From contig OY829892.1 in the NCBI GenBank assembly GCA_963691905.1, positions 124,001 to 188,000 on the forward strand: 64,000 nucleotides of DNA, given 5' to 3'. A model generated the notes under the pieces. That model ran no database searches and was not told the DNA's origin. It worked only from the letters and a program-made list of their open reading frames with translations. Source of the DNA: QGON01 sp963691905 (lineage in GTDB: Bacteria; Pseudomonadota; Gammaproteobacteria; Chromatiales; Chromatiaceae). Position numbers and translations under genes: made by a program. Shown here piece after piece: positions 35,256-42,657 of this stretch; position 1 is the stretch's first letter, and the number at the start of each line of letters is the position of its first letter.

Positions 35256-36854
35256 TCAGGAATGCCGACCTGAATGGATAGCTCCCCAGTCAAGCCCGAA
35301 CCGGGCCAGGTATTTGCGTAATCGGTCAGAGTCGTTGGTCGATGTTTTGTGCGTTCGAGAGACACCGAACAGTCGGCGGCCGGCTTCCGACAGTGAAGTA
35401 CATTCGAGACAGACTTTGGCCACCTGTTCGAGCTGAAGCCGGTCGAACAGATCAAGTTGGTCGATTGTGTCAGGCGGCATTAATTTACCCAGGAAACTCT
35501 CTGGCGCAATGGGCTGTTCCCTGATCCAGGACCACTCCAGTCTGGAGATCTCCCGCTCCACAATTTGGCTGTCGATACGACCACTGCCAGCCAGCGTCGC
35601 CATTCTAGTGACACTGGCATTGAGATCACGAAAGTTGCCGCGCCAGATCGCCGAAGGGGAGAGTGCGAAATCGAGATACCGGCGCATCGCCTCCCGGTTA
35701 AAACTTACCTGCCGACCGTTGCGGCTTGCGAACTTGTCGAGTTCAAACACGATATTGGGCATGATGTCCTCGCTGCGCTCACGAATACCTGGCAGATCGA
35801 AATGCCAGAGATTGATGCGGGCAAGGAGATCCTCGCGAAAACGCCCGGCACGAACCTCGGTGCGCAGATCACGGTTGCTCCCTGCAATCAGCTGAAAATC
35901 GCTGCTCGCCTCCCTGTCCGAGCCAACAGGATAGAAGTGTCCTTTCTCTAACGCCGTGAGCAGCACCGCCTGTTCCTCGGGACCTAGCTCGCCGATCTCA
36001 TCAAGAAAGAGCAGGCCCTGGTCGGCGGTCTTCAACAGACCCTCGCGCACGCTTATGGCACCGGTGAAGGCGCCTTTGCAGTGACCAAACAGCGTCGACA
36101 TCGCGGCATCACCGCGCAATGTTGCACAATTAACCGGCACAAAGGCGCCAGTCAGTTGGTGACGCTGATGTTTAAGCGCGTAGATACGATGCGCGAGTAC
36201 CGATTTTCCGGCACCGGTGGGACCGGTTAACAGGATCGGGTGTTGCGAAGCAATCGCGACCGTTTCTATCTCATCGATCAAACGATTGAAGGCAGGGTTC
36301 TCGGTAGCGATGCCGGACTTAAGAAATTGTTCTCCACGCGCCTTGCGTCGTTCAAAGCGCTGTGCGAGGCGATCATATCTGGCAAGGGTAAGGTCAATCT
36401 TGCGCCAGCCTGCCTCAGTACCCTGGCCATAGGCTTCGGCCGGATAGGTTTGCAACATGCGGCCAGGCAACACTCTGGACTCACATAAAAGAAACAGGCA
36501 GACACGGGCAACATGTGTGCCCGCAGACATATGGGCGAAGTAATCAACCTTGTCAGGATCGAAGGGGTAGTCGTCGACGATATCGTGCAACACCGCGAAC
36601 ACCTCCTCGAAGTCCCACGGATCCTGAAAGTGGATATCGTGGCGAACGACACGGGTTTCAGGCGAGCATGCCGCCATCTCGTCGATCGCTGCCTGCGCCA
36701 TCTCAAGATGCCCACGCTGGACCAGGAGTTCGAGCCTGCTGACCGGCAGGTCGACGTGACTCAGCAGGGAGAGTGTTGGACGCCAATGATTTAGACGCCC
36801 GCCCGGGTCGCCACCATCAAGTTCCGGATCAAACAGGGAAAATACCACATTCAT
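35256..36854 (-). CDS. rtcR: RtcR, sigma-54 activator of RNA-repair genes
   Basis: 532 residues, matching RtcR in length and order: an N-terminal CARF-like sensor (start MNVVFSLFDPELDGG, HMSAGTHVARVCLFLL), a central AAA+ domain with Walker A GPTGAGKS, the sigma-54 contact loop GAFTGA, Walker B LLFLDEIGEL and a C-terminal FIS-like helix-turn-helix (LSEAGRRLFGVSR). RtcR normally senses a product of RNA damage and turns on rtcBA. No rtcB or rtcA is in this window; instead a helical-protein gene stands opposite with a sigma-54 promoter. Confidence 0.93.
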   Translation of the reverse strand: MNVVFSLFDPELDGGDPGGRLNHWRPTLSLLSHVDLPVSRLELLVQRGHLEMAQAAIDEMAACSPETRVVRHDIHFQDPWDFEEVFAVLHDIVDDYPFDPDKVDYFAHMSAGTHVARVCLFLLCESRVLPGRMLQTYPAEAYGQGTEAGWRKIDLTLARYDRLAQRFERRKARGEQFLKSGIATENPAFNRLIDEIETVAIASQHPILLTGPTGAGKSVLAHRIYALKHQRHQLTGAFVPVNCATLRGDAAMSTLFGHCKGAFTGAISVREGLLKTADQGLLFLDEIGELGPEEQAVLLTALEKGHFYPVGSDREASSDFQLIAGSNRDLRTEVRAGRFREDLLARINLWHFDLPGIRERSEDIMPNIVFELDKFASRNGRQVSFNREAMRRYLDFALSPSAIWRGNFRDLNASVTRMATLAGSGRIDSQIVEREISRLEWSWIREQPIAPESFLGKLMPPDTIDQLDLFDRLQLEQVAKVCLECTSLSEAGRRLFGVSRTHKTSTNDSDRLRKYLARFGLDWGAIHSGRHS

Positions 36855-36866
36855 TCGATAATTCTA

Positions 36867-36880
36867 TATCAATATTGATA
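36867..36880. promoter_or_regulatory. Perfect 14-bp palindrome TATCAATATTGATA
   Basis: Located between the rtcR start and the sigma-54 promoter, about 100 bases upstream of the latter, which is the usual range for an enhancer-binding site of a sigma-54 activator. It is AT-rich, so chance cannot be excluded. Confidence 0.35.
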
Positions 36881-36978
36881 ATAATTTCTCGTTTTTTTCA
36901 TTGTCAAATTACCTCGCAAAACAGACCCATAATAAATTTCCACTGCATAAACAATAACCTGGTATCTATTTTTTAAGT

Positions 36979-36994
36979 CGGCACAACATTTGCT
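36979..36994 (+). promoter_or_regulatory. Sigma-54 (-24/-12) promoter
   Basis: CGGCACAACATTTGCT carries GG and GC ten bases apart (36980-81 and 36992-93) and fits the TGGCAC-N5-TTGC consensus at nearly all positions. Transcription would begin near 37005, about 38 bases before the gene at 37043. Confidence 0.8.
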
Positions 36995-37042
36995 CTATTA
37001 CACACGAGATAAATGACAAAACAATAATCCCAAATAGGGTGC

Positions 37043-37648
37043 ATGAAAATGAACAAGACCTACCGACTTACACTGAACCGCTGGCACAAGGTGGCTGAAC
37101 GCCTGTTACGCCGCGCCAACGACATTGCCGAGGAGGTTCGCGCAGGCTTCAACCAGACCGAGGTCATGGGCCATTTGGGCGAGGATCAGCAGGCACGGCT
37201 CAGGATCGAGGGTGAACGACTTGCTGCGCTCATGCCAGGCTTGTTCGATTTGCAGTCTGCCATCGCACAGATCCGCAAGGCCCTCGGCTCCGCTAACGAG
37301 GCGACAGGCATCAGCGCCAACCTCGCCGAACTCGACATGCTCAACAAGCAACTTCGCCTGATGGAGAGCCTGATCAACGGCCAGGAAGCCGGACTCGTGG
37401 GAATCGACGAGCTACCGAACCTCCCGGTACGCGTACAGGAGGAACATGGCCTGTTCGCCAGACCCTCAACGTTTCGCGTACGGGTCATGCCGGAAAGCGC
37501 GCTTGAGACATACCGTCAGAAACTGGAGGACGTCCGCACTGAAAGCTTCGCCATAGCCGACCAAATCGCCGCCAGGAATCGGGAGGCTCTGCCAATATCC
37601 ATACCAGAAGAGGTTGCCCGACTTGCCGGGCTCACCGTTTCACCATAG
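37043..37648 (+). CDS. Unknown helical protein under RtcR/sigma-54 control
   Basis: 201 residues, no signal peptide, no membrane segment. Nearly all predicted helical by eye: charged helices at 5-30, 55-110 (FDLQSAIAQIRKALGSANEATGISANLAELDMLNKQLRLMESL) and 155-185, with a short strand stretch FARPSTFRVRVMPESAL at about 138-154. I do not recognise a family. The promoter of the -24/-12 type and the divergent rtcR gene make it a probable RtcR target, so a role in handling damaged RNA or tRNA is a fair guess but not shown. ATG at 37043; a second one lies at 37049. Confidence 0.75.
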   Translation: MKMNKTYRLTLNRWHKVAERLLRRANDIAEEVRAGFNQTEVMGHLGEDQQARLRIEGERLAALMPGLFDLQSAIAQIRKALGSANEATGISANLAELDMLNKQLRLMESLINGQEAGLVGIDELPNLPVRVQEEHGLFARPSTFRVRVMPESALETYRQKLEDVRTESFAIADQIAARNREALPISIPEEVARLAGLTVSP

Positions 37649-37920
37649 GTGGCTCAGGTCGCTGCGCCGCGGGCGACCGGATGACTGTTAGCGGCTACGG
37701 GCATGGCCTCCTTCATCAGACTCATAACCTGGTGGACTCCTCCAGGCCGGACGTTTGGCAGGAGCAGCTCAGACGCTTCCTGCAATCTTCACGATTGCAA
37801 CTGGAGTTGATTTAGCGTCGGGTTGTCGAATGCCATCAATCGGACCGGTTTTTTGCGGGTTGACTGTTGTCGGTTGTATTGGCCATGCCCGTATTTAATT
37901 TAACTTTTGGATCATTGAAA
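37649..37920. other. Intergenic stretch downstream of the RtcR target
   Basis: 272 bases with no gene I can support. There is no rtcB or rtcA continuation of the operon. The string CTCATAA at about 37724 looks like a tRNA-Met anticodon loop, but neighbouring arms do not fold into a tRNA. Confidence 0.4.
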
Positions 37921-38106
37921 ATGCACCATAAGAGAGGAAGACCGAGAAACCGGCGGGCCGGATGCAAGCTGTGCAAACCCTGGAAGGTCAACGGGGTGCG
38001 CACGGAACGGGCAGACGGTGAAAAATTCAGTGACCATCGCCGGCGGGTAATCACTGCCGAAAAGATTGCTGTCTATGATGAAGATATGGACAGTGACCCT
38101 GAATGA
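37921..38106 (+). CDS. Small basic CxxC protein
   Basis: 61 residues starting HHKRGRPRNRRAGCKLCKPWKVNG. The KRGRP stretch resembles an AT-hook, and RAGCKLCKPWK a Cys pair found in small conserved proteobacterial proteins of unknown role. ATG at 37921 is preceded by TGGATC 7 bases upstream. The frame is open to 37867. Probably soluble, nucleic-acid or metal binding. Confidence 0.6.
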   Translation: MHHKRGRPRNRRAGCKLCKPWKVNGVRTERADGEKFSDHRRRVITAEKIAVYDEDMDSDPE

Positions 38107-38302
38107 ATCAGATACGGTCCACTGCCAATGGAGTGACTGGCCGATAGTGCTGGATTTTACGAAAAGAGGGTTTTATTCTTCCTGCAAGCGACAAGCCTGA
38201 GCAGCGAAGGGTAATTTTATCCAGACCCATCTCTCGCAGCCTGCCGTCAAATCCATTGGGAATCAATTTCCATCAATCGTAACCATTACCGGAAGGCGCC
38301 CC

Positions 38303-38938
38303 GTGTGCAAACAGATTTCACATCTCGTGTTTATCCTCTGCCTGTTAGCACAGACCGGCAGTCTCTCTGCCGACTTGTTGTTGGGCGCTAAGGCACCTGA
38401 CTTCCAGGGCCAGGATCTCCAGGGAAACAGGCATCTGTTGAGTGATTACGCCGGAAAAATCGTGGTTCTTGAGTGGTCCAGTCCCGAGTGTCCCTACTCC
38501 CGTCGCTATTACGATAACGGCACGCTGGACTTACTGTATGAATACGCCGCGAAAAATGGTGTCACATGGATCAATATAGTACCCAAGCTGCAAAAGCTGA
38601 CCCCGGAACAGGCGCTGAAGCATTTTGACTCATCAAAAAAAATAGTCATCCTGGATAGGGAGCTCGATATCTCCACCGCCTATAGCGCAACAACGACACC
38701 TCAGATCTTTATCATCGACAGGCGGGGAATCCTTGACTATTCCGGTGCAATAGACTCCAACGCCATGCTAAAAAAAACGGCCGGAAAAATGGTTCCCTAT
38801 ACCCGAAACGCGTTGGATGATCTGCTGGCAGGTCGGGAGGTCGGCAAAAAGATAACCCGGGCATATGGCTGCTACGTCAAGAACAAGGCACAACCCGCAG
38901 ACGGACTGCCGCAGATTATTGCGCCCGATTCGCAGTAA
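38303..38938 (+). CDS. Redoxin (AhpC/TSA-like) exported protein
   Basis: A 211-residue thioredoxin-fold protein with a signal peptide (HLVFILCLLAQTGSLSA). The core shows APDFQGQDLQGNRHLLSDYAGKIVVLEW and a single Cys in SSPECPYSRRYYDNG, a CxxS layout, then cis-Pro region TTTPQIFIIDRRG. One Cys means peroxidase- or sensor-type rather than disulphide exchange. GTG at 38303, with GGAAGG 7 bases upstream. Its last 23 bases overlap the YceI gene tail on the other strand. Confidence 0.8.
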   Translation: MCKQISHLVFILCLLAQTGSLSADLLLGAKAPDFQGQDLQGNRHLLSDYAGKIVVLEWSSPECPYSRRYYDNGTLDLLYEYAAKNGVTWINIVPKLQKLTPEQALKHFDSSKKIVILDRELDISTAYSATTTPQIFIIDRRGILDYSGAIDSNAMLKKTAGKMVPYTRNALDDLLAGREVGKKITRAYGCYVKNKAQPADGLPQIIAPDSQ

Positions 38939-39572
38939 TGGAGGCCATTACCATCACCTCATCGCCCATACGTCGTATACCCACCCTGTCGAGACCGTAG
39001 ACAACCCCGAAATCAGAACGCTTGAAAGTACCAAACGAGGAAAAGGCAGCTACCATCCTGCCCTTACTGGTCTGCCCCGTCTTGTCATGAAACGTGACCT
39101 CCATCTCGAAGGGATGCGTCATTCCAACCAGCGTCAGGTCACCTTTAACGAGGGCGGTAACCACACTGGATTTCTCTCCGTATGCATCAAACTGCTGTGC
39201 ATTCGTACGTTTTATTTCGGTGCTCTTAAAGCTGACCAGTGGAAATTTGGCCGCATTAAGCAACTTGGCACCCATGACGATTGTTTCAATATGATCGCTT
39301 CGGTGATATTCATGATCAAAGACTGCGGAAACTGCAGTAACCGTGATGTTGACACTGGAATTCTCCAGATTCTCTTCATCCAGGAATATCTCCCCCGAGA
39401 CATTGCCAAACTCACCTTTCAGCAGATCAGGCTCACACATCTTGGCCGCAATACGGACAAATGACTGCTCACCATCCACGATATAACGTTCTGCCGAGAA
39501 AACTGTGGGGAAAGAGAAAAGGCCAAAAAGAAAGACCAAAAGGTAACCATAATACCCAGAGAGTTTAGGCAT
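38916..39572 (-). CDS. YceI-family lipid-binding-like protein
   Basis: 218 residues with signal peptide (GYYGYLLVFLFGLFSFPTVFSA) and the YceI lipocalin-like barrel: ERYIVDGEQSFVRIAAK, FGNVSGEIFLDEENLENSSVNITV, HRSDHIETIVMGAKLLNAAKFPLVSFKST, and KGDLTLVGMTHPFEMEV. These periplasmic proteins bind isoprenoid chains. ATG at 39572 follows AAGG by 7 bases; an ATG at 39575 is adjacent. A second YceI gene lies at 51940. Confidence 0.85.
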   Translation of the reverse strand: MPKLSGYYGYLLVFLFGLFSFPTVFSAERYIVDGEQSFVRIAAKMCEPDLLKGEFGNVSGEIFLDEENLENSSVNITVTAVSAVFDHEYHRSDHIETIVMGAKLLNAAKFPLVSFKSTEIKRTNAQQFDAYGEKSSVVTALVKGDLTLVGMTHPFEMEVTFHDKTGQTSKGRMVAAFSSFGTFKRSDFGVVYGLDRVGIRRMGDEVMVMASITANRAQ

Positions 39573-39766
39573 CATCCATCCTTCAGCGTATTGAATCAGT
39601 ATCGAAAACATAACTCCCGGCAGCGTACCACAAAAAAAGCTGTCATTTAGCCGCACCCCAAGAAATGTCCTGCACTCAGACTCACAGTCCCTCGAATCGA
39701 AATCCTTGCCAGAACCTCAGACACGACGAGAATCGAAAAACACTTTTCCGTACAGGCAATAAAAAA

Positions 39767-40796
39767 GGCTCTGTTTAAGTTAACTGTTGCAGAAGTTCTA
39801 TTCTTATAAGTGAGCACTCCAACCAGGAGATAACGCCATGAATGAGAAAGACTTTACCGGATTGCTTGGAGGGTTGAAGTCACTCTCCCCCAGCCAATGG
39901 CAGCGACTCCACGCCTATCTTCAACGACATGAGGCATCTGTAGTTGACCTGCTACTTGATGCCAACCCACCTCACTGTTGCCCTCATTGCCAATGCCCAG
40001 GTTTGCGACCGTGGGGCTCAAGCCATGGCCTGCCTCGATACCGCTGCAATACCTGTGGCCACACCAGCAATCCGTTAACAGGCACCCCTTTGGCTCATTT
40101 GCGGCACCGCGACCTGTGGTTTCGTTATGCACAAACTCTGATTGAAGGGGTGTCCATTCGTCGTGCGGCCTTCCTGTGTGGAATCAGTAAAAATACCGCT
40201 TTCTTGTGGCGCCACCGCTTTCTACAAATGACTTCAGGGCATCGTGCGCATCATGAGCACGGCATTGTGGAAGCAGATGAAACCTTCTTTCTTGAGTCCT
40301 TCAAGGGACAGCGTCAGATTCCGCGCCCAGCACGGCGCCGAGGCGGCGTGGGTCGAACCCGAGGCACCGGTGCAGACCATATCCCCGTATTGGTAACCAG
40401 AGATCGAAGTGGTGCAACAGCAGATTTCATCCTGCATAAGCTGGATGCGATTCATGTGAGGGCAGCGCTGAAGCCGCTGCTGGATCTGGATGCTGTTCTC
40501 TGTACGGATGGTGCCGCTGTCTATACAGCCTTTGCCCTGGCTGAGGGCATAACTCACCAACCTATTGCCAGTCGAGGGCCTCGTGTTCGCGGTGCGTTCC
40601 ATATTCAGAACGTCAATGCCTATGACAGCCGCCTCAAAACCTGGATGCGACGCTTCAATGGGGTGGCCACCAAATATCTCGCCAACTACCTCGGCTGGCG
40701 TCGCATGCTAGAACGGTATCATGTTGAGATAACGCCCAATCTCTGTTTTCTCGAAGCTATTGGGAGGACTCCACAACAGCTAACTTACACATAGCC
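39767..40796 (+). mobile_element. IS1595-family insertion sequence, apparently intact
   Basis: The left end GGCTCTGTTTAAGTTAACTG and right end CAGCTAACTTACACATAGCC match as inverted repeats with few differences. Target duplication: AATAAAAAA on both sides (39758-39766 and 40797-40805), of which 8 bases fit the family. One intact transposase frame. The right flank is the hairpin terminator beside tRNA-Glu. Confidence 0.85.
39838..40794 (+). CDS. IS1595-family (ISXO2-like) transposase
   Basis: 318 residues: an N-terminal zinc ribbon (CPHCQCPGLRPW ... YRCNTCGHTSNPLTGTPLA), a helix-turn-helix (GVSIRRAAFLCGISKNTAFLWRHRF), then the ISXO2-like core with EADETFFLESFKG, a second Asp in AVLCTDGAAVYTAFA, and FHIQNVNAYDSRLKTWMRRFNGVATKYLANYLGW. 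Full length and no frame breaks, so probably active. Confidence 0.92.
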   Translation: MNEKDFTGLLGGLKSLSPSQWQRLHAYLQRHEASVVDLLLDANPPHCCPHCQCPGLRPWGSSHGLPRYRCNTCGHTSNPLTGTPLAHLRHRDLWFRYAQTLIEGVSIRRAAFLCGISKNTAFLWRHRFLQMTSGHRAHHEHGIVEADETFFLESFKGQRQIPRPARRRGGVGRTRGTGADHIPVLVTRDRSGATADFILHKLDAIHVRAALKPLLDLDAVLCTDGAAVYTAFALAEGITHQPIASRGPRVRGAFHIQNVNAYDSRLKTWMRRFNGVATKYLANYLGWRRMLERYHVEITPNLCFLEAIGRTPQQLTYT

Positions 40797-40799
40797 AAT

Positions 40800-40837
40800 A
40801 AAAAAGGACCTACGAACAAACGTAAGCCCTTTTTTTA
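40800..40837. terminator. Bidirectional hairpin terminator
   Basis: A-run, stem GGACCTACG paired imperfectly with CGTAAGCCC, then T-run (CCCTTTTTTTAT). It would end the tRNA-Glu transcript on the minus strand (A-run read as T) and plus-strand transcription from the IS. Confidence 0.7.
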
Positions 40838-40839
40838 TA

Positions 40840-40915
40840 TGGCGTCCCCAAGGGGAGTCGAACCCCTGTTACCGGCGTGAAAGGCCAGTGTCCTAGGCCT
40901 CTAGACGATGGGGAC
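40840..40915 (-). tRNA. tRNA-Glu (anticodon TTC)
   Basis: Minus strand reads GTCCCCATCGTCTAGAGGCC, anticodon loop CTTTCAC, T-arm GGGGTTCGACTCCCC and GGGGACGCCA with encoded CCA. All stems pair. It stands alone between an IS1595 element and the DGR, so it may mark an integration edge. Confidence 0.97.
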
Positions 40916-41028
40916 AGATCCTTTCCGGTGGGCCTGAGACGGCAACCTCCGAATAGGAGAGGCGCGAAATTTACGGGAGTTTTCCCACGGTGTCAAGACC
41001 GGCCCCGCCCTTTCCGGAAAAATACAGT

Positions 41029-41043
41029 CACGTCTCCCTGACA
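41029..41043 (-). other. Possible remnant of a DGR template repeat
   Basis: The 15-base string CACGTCTCCCTGACA is identical to 42786-42800, at the start of the presumed variable repeat (coding sense TGTCAGGGAGACGTG). It lies 82 bases past the end of the reverse transcriptase gene, a usual place for a template repeat. The match stops abruptly and is not followed by the expected A-rich template. Confidence 0.5.
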
Positions 41044-41124
41044 CACGGTTGGCATTCGCTCCAAGCTACGGGTCATTCGATATTGGCATTGGGTTTCAAC
41101 AGGCAAGACCTTCGACGCAGCAAC

Positions 41125-42192
41125 TTAGCCTTCTTCCCGTCTGAATACGGTAGAACTAAAAATCTGTCGGCGCAAACCCAGTGTTTCGGCTTGGCGTGCA
41201 TGACCAATCCAGCTTTGCACGCTGGGGTTGAAATCGTCCCACTCCATTTCGCCACTACGGTAAGCCTTTGCAAAGGCACGTAATCGACGTACAAAGCGAT
41301 GTCCATTATCATTTCGCAGCAATCGGTATTTCGGAAACACCTGGTACCCCAATATATCCACACCTTCGTGAACAGAAAAGATATTTGCCTTTCCCGGATG
41401 AATACGCAGCCGTAACGCCTGCAGTCTTTCTCCGATGGCCTGTTGCCACCTGTGCAACATCGGCTTGCTGTTTGATAGCAGCACCGCATCGTCAACGTAT
41501 CGAAGGTAAGCCTTCACCCTCAGTTCCTCTTTAACAAAGTGATCAATTTCATTCAGATACAGATTGGCAAGAAACTGGCTGGTCAAGTTGCCGATAGGAA
41601 TACCCGTGCGCCGTTCCTGCGGCGTGAGCAGATCATCACCAGGAAAATAGACTAACGGCTCAGAGGGGAACGCTGGTGAATGGTCAAGGATCACGTCAAA
41701 CAGCCAAAGTACATGTGGGTCTTTTATATGATGGGCGATCTGCCGTTTAAGGATGGCATGGTCGATACTGGGAAAATAGCGGGCAATATCCAACTTTAGC
41801 GCGTAGGCGTAACGGTTCGCCCACTTCTGATAACGCTGCACTGCCTGATGAACCCCCTTACCTTGCCTGCAGGCATAACTGTCAAAGATAAAGCGTTTAT
41901 CCAGCAGTGGCTCGATAATATTCATCAGTGCATGGTGCACCACCCGGTCACGAAACGGGGCGGCGGATATCTGTCGGGGTTTGCGTTCGTAGAGGGTGAA
42001 AATCCGGTAGTTACCGGGACGGTAAGTCTTTTCACGCAATGAATCCTGCAACTGGAACAAATTCAGCTCAAGGTTGAGGTCGAAACGTGCAACATCTTCG
42101 CGGGAACGCTTTCCCTTACGCGCCTTTCTGTAGGCCAGAAGCAGATTATCAAAAGAGACGATGCTATCCCACAGATTACCGAAACGCTTCAT
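41125..42192 (-). CDS. DGR-type reverse transcriptase
   Basis: 355 residues. Motifs of a diversity-generating-retroelement reverse transcriptase: start KRFGNLWDSIVSFDNLLLAYRKARKGK, RPGNYRIFTLYERKPRQISAAPFRDRVVHHAL, FDSYACRQGKGVHQAV, YALKLDIARYFPSIDH (catalytic Asp), the IPIGNLTSQFLANLYL motif that replaces QGxxxSP in other retroelements, and YVDD in LRYVDDAVLLS. C-terminal thumb region ends with FNPSVQSWIGHARQ. ATG at 42192 overlaps the avd stop as ATGA, showing translational coupling. Group II intron-type maturase and endonuclease domains are absent. Confidence 0.92.
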   Translation of the reverse strand: MKRFGNLWDSIVSFDNLLLAYRKARKGKRSREDVARFDLNLELNLFQLQDSLREKTYRPGNYRIFTLYERKPRQISAAPFRDRVVHHALMNIIEPLLDKRFIFDSYACRQGKGVHQAVQRYQKWANRYAYALKLDIARYFPSIDHAILKRQIAHHIKDPHVLWLFDVILDHSPAFPSEPLVYFPGDDLLTPQERRTGIPIGNLTSQFLANLYLNEIDHFVKEELRVKAYLRYVDDAVLLSNSKPMLHRWQQAIGERLQALRLRIHPGKANIFSVHEGVDILGYQVFPKYRLLRNDNGHRFVRRLRAFAKAYRSGEMEWDDFNPSVQSWIGHARQAETLGLRRQIFSSTVFRREEG

Positions 42193-42542
42193 CTGCCGGC
42201 CTTCATCCAACCGCCTATCTGCTTTCCCAGCTCAAACATCAGTCTGCCGCCATGTTCGTAACTTTTTGTGGACACCGCCTTGAAATCGTAACACAACCGC
42301 CAGAGGTGACGGCAGACCTCAAGATCACGGTTGGCCTGAAACAGAAAGGTTCGCTTGTTGGGTGCATACGCCGCTGCCACCAGTGATTCCAAAATGGTCA
42401 GCAGACGATTTTCAAGTTTCTCACCCAACATATAACGCCTGTTTTTCGGTAACTTGCCCAGATGCGGGATCATCCACAACAGCAGTTCCCGACAATCCTG
42501 AACGGCCTTGGGGACAGAAGGTTTTTCAGTTTTAGCGACCAC
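42189..42542 (-). CDS. avd: DGR accessory protein Avd
   Basis: A 117-residue basic protein with four predicted helices (VQDCRELLLWMIPHLGKL, YMLGEKLENRLLTILESLVAAAYA, FQANRDLEVCRHLWRLCYDFKAV, YEHGGRLMFELGKQIGGWMKAG), matching the Avd four-helix bundle that forms a pentamer and works with the reverse transcriptase in mutagenic retrohoming. GTG start at 42542 preceded by AGGGATAGGC. It ends in a 4-base overlap with the reverse transcriptase start. Confidence 0.88.
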   Translation of the reverse strand: MVAKTEKPSVPKAVQDCRELLLWMIPHLGKLPKNRRYMLGEKLENRLLTILESLVAAAYAPNKRTFLFQANRDLEVCRHLWRLCYDFKAVSTKSYEHGGRLMFELGKQIGGWMKAGR

Positions 42543-42562
42543 GCCTATCCCTTAAAAAATCA

Positions 42563-42577
42563 CCGCGCTTCTCGCGG
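42563..42577. repeat. GC hairpin between variable repeat and avd
   Basis: CCGCG, loop CTTCT, CGCGG: a perfect 5-bp stem about 80 bases past the variable-protein stop. DGR target genes often have a hairpin just downstream of the variable repeat that aids retrohoming; the assignment here is inference. Confidence 0.4.
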
Positions 42578-42657
42578 AAAAGAAGCCGACCATCGCCAAG
42601 CATATCAAGCACAAAAGAACGTTATAGGTCTCGGCCCTGAGAACAAAGGTAAAAGTG

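Noticed and set aside
37640..37850. A tRNA- or YrlA-like RNA downstream of the RtcR target, from the string CTCATAA and a GGCTCAGGT D-arm look-alike.
   Set aside because: The D-arm look-alike is about 70 bases away, the anticodon stem has a mismatch and no T-arm is found.
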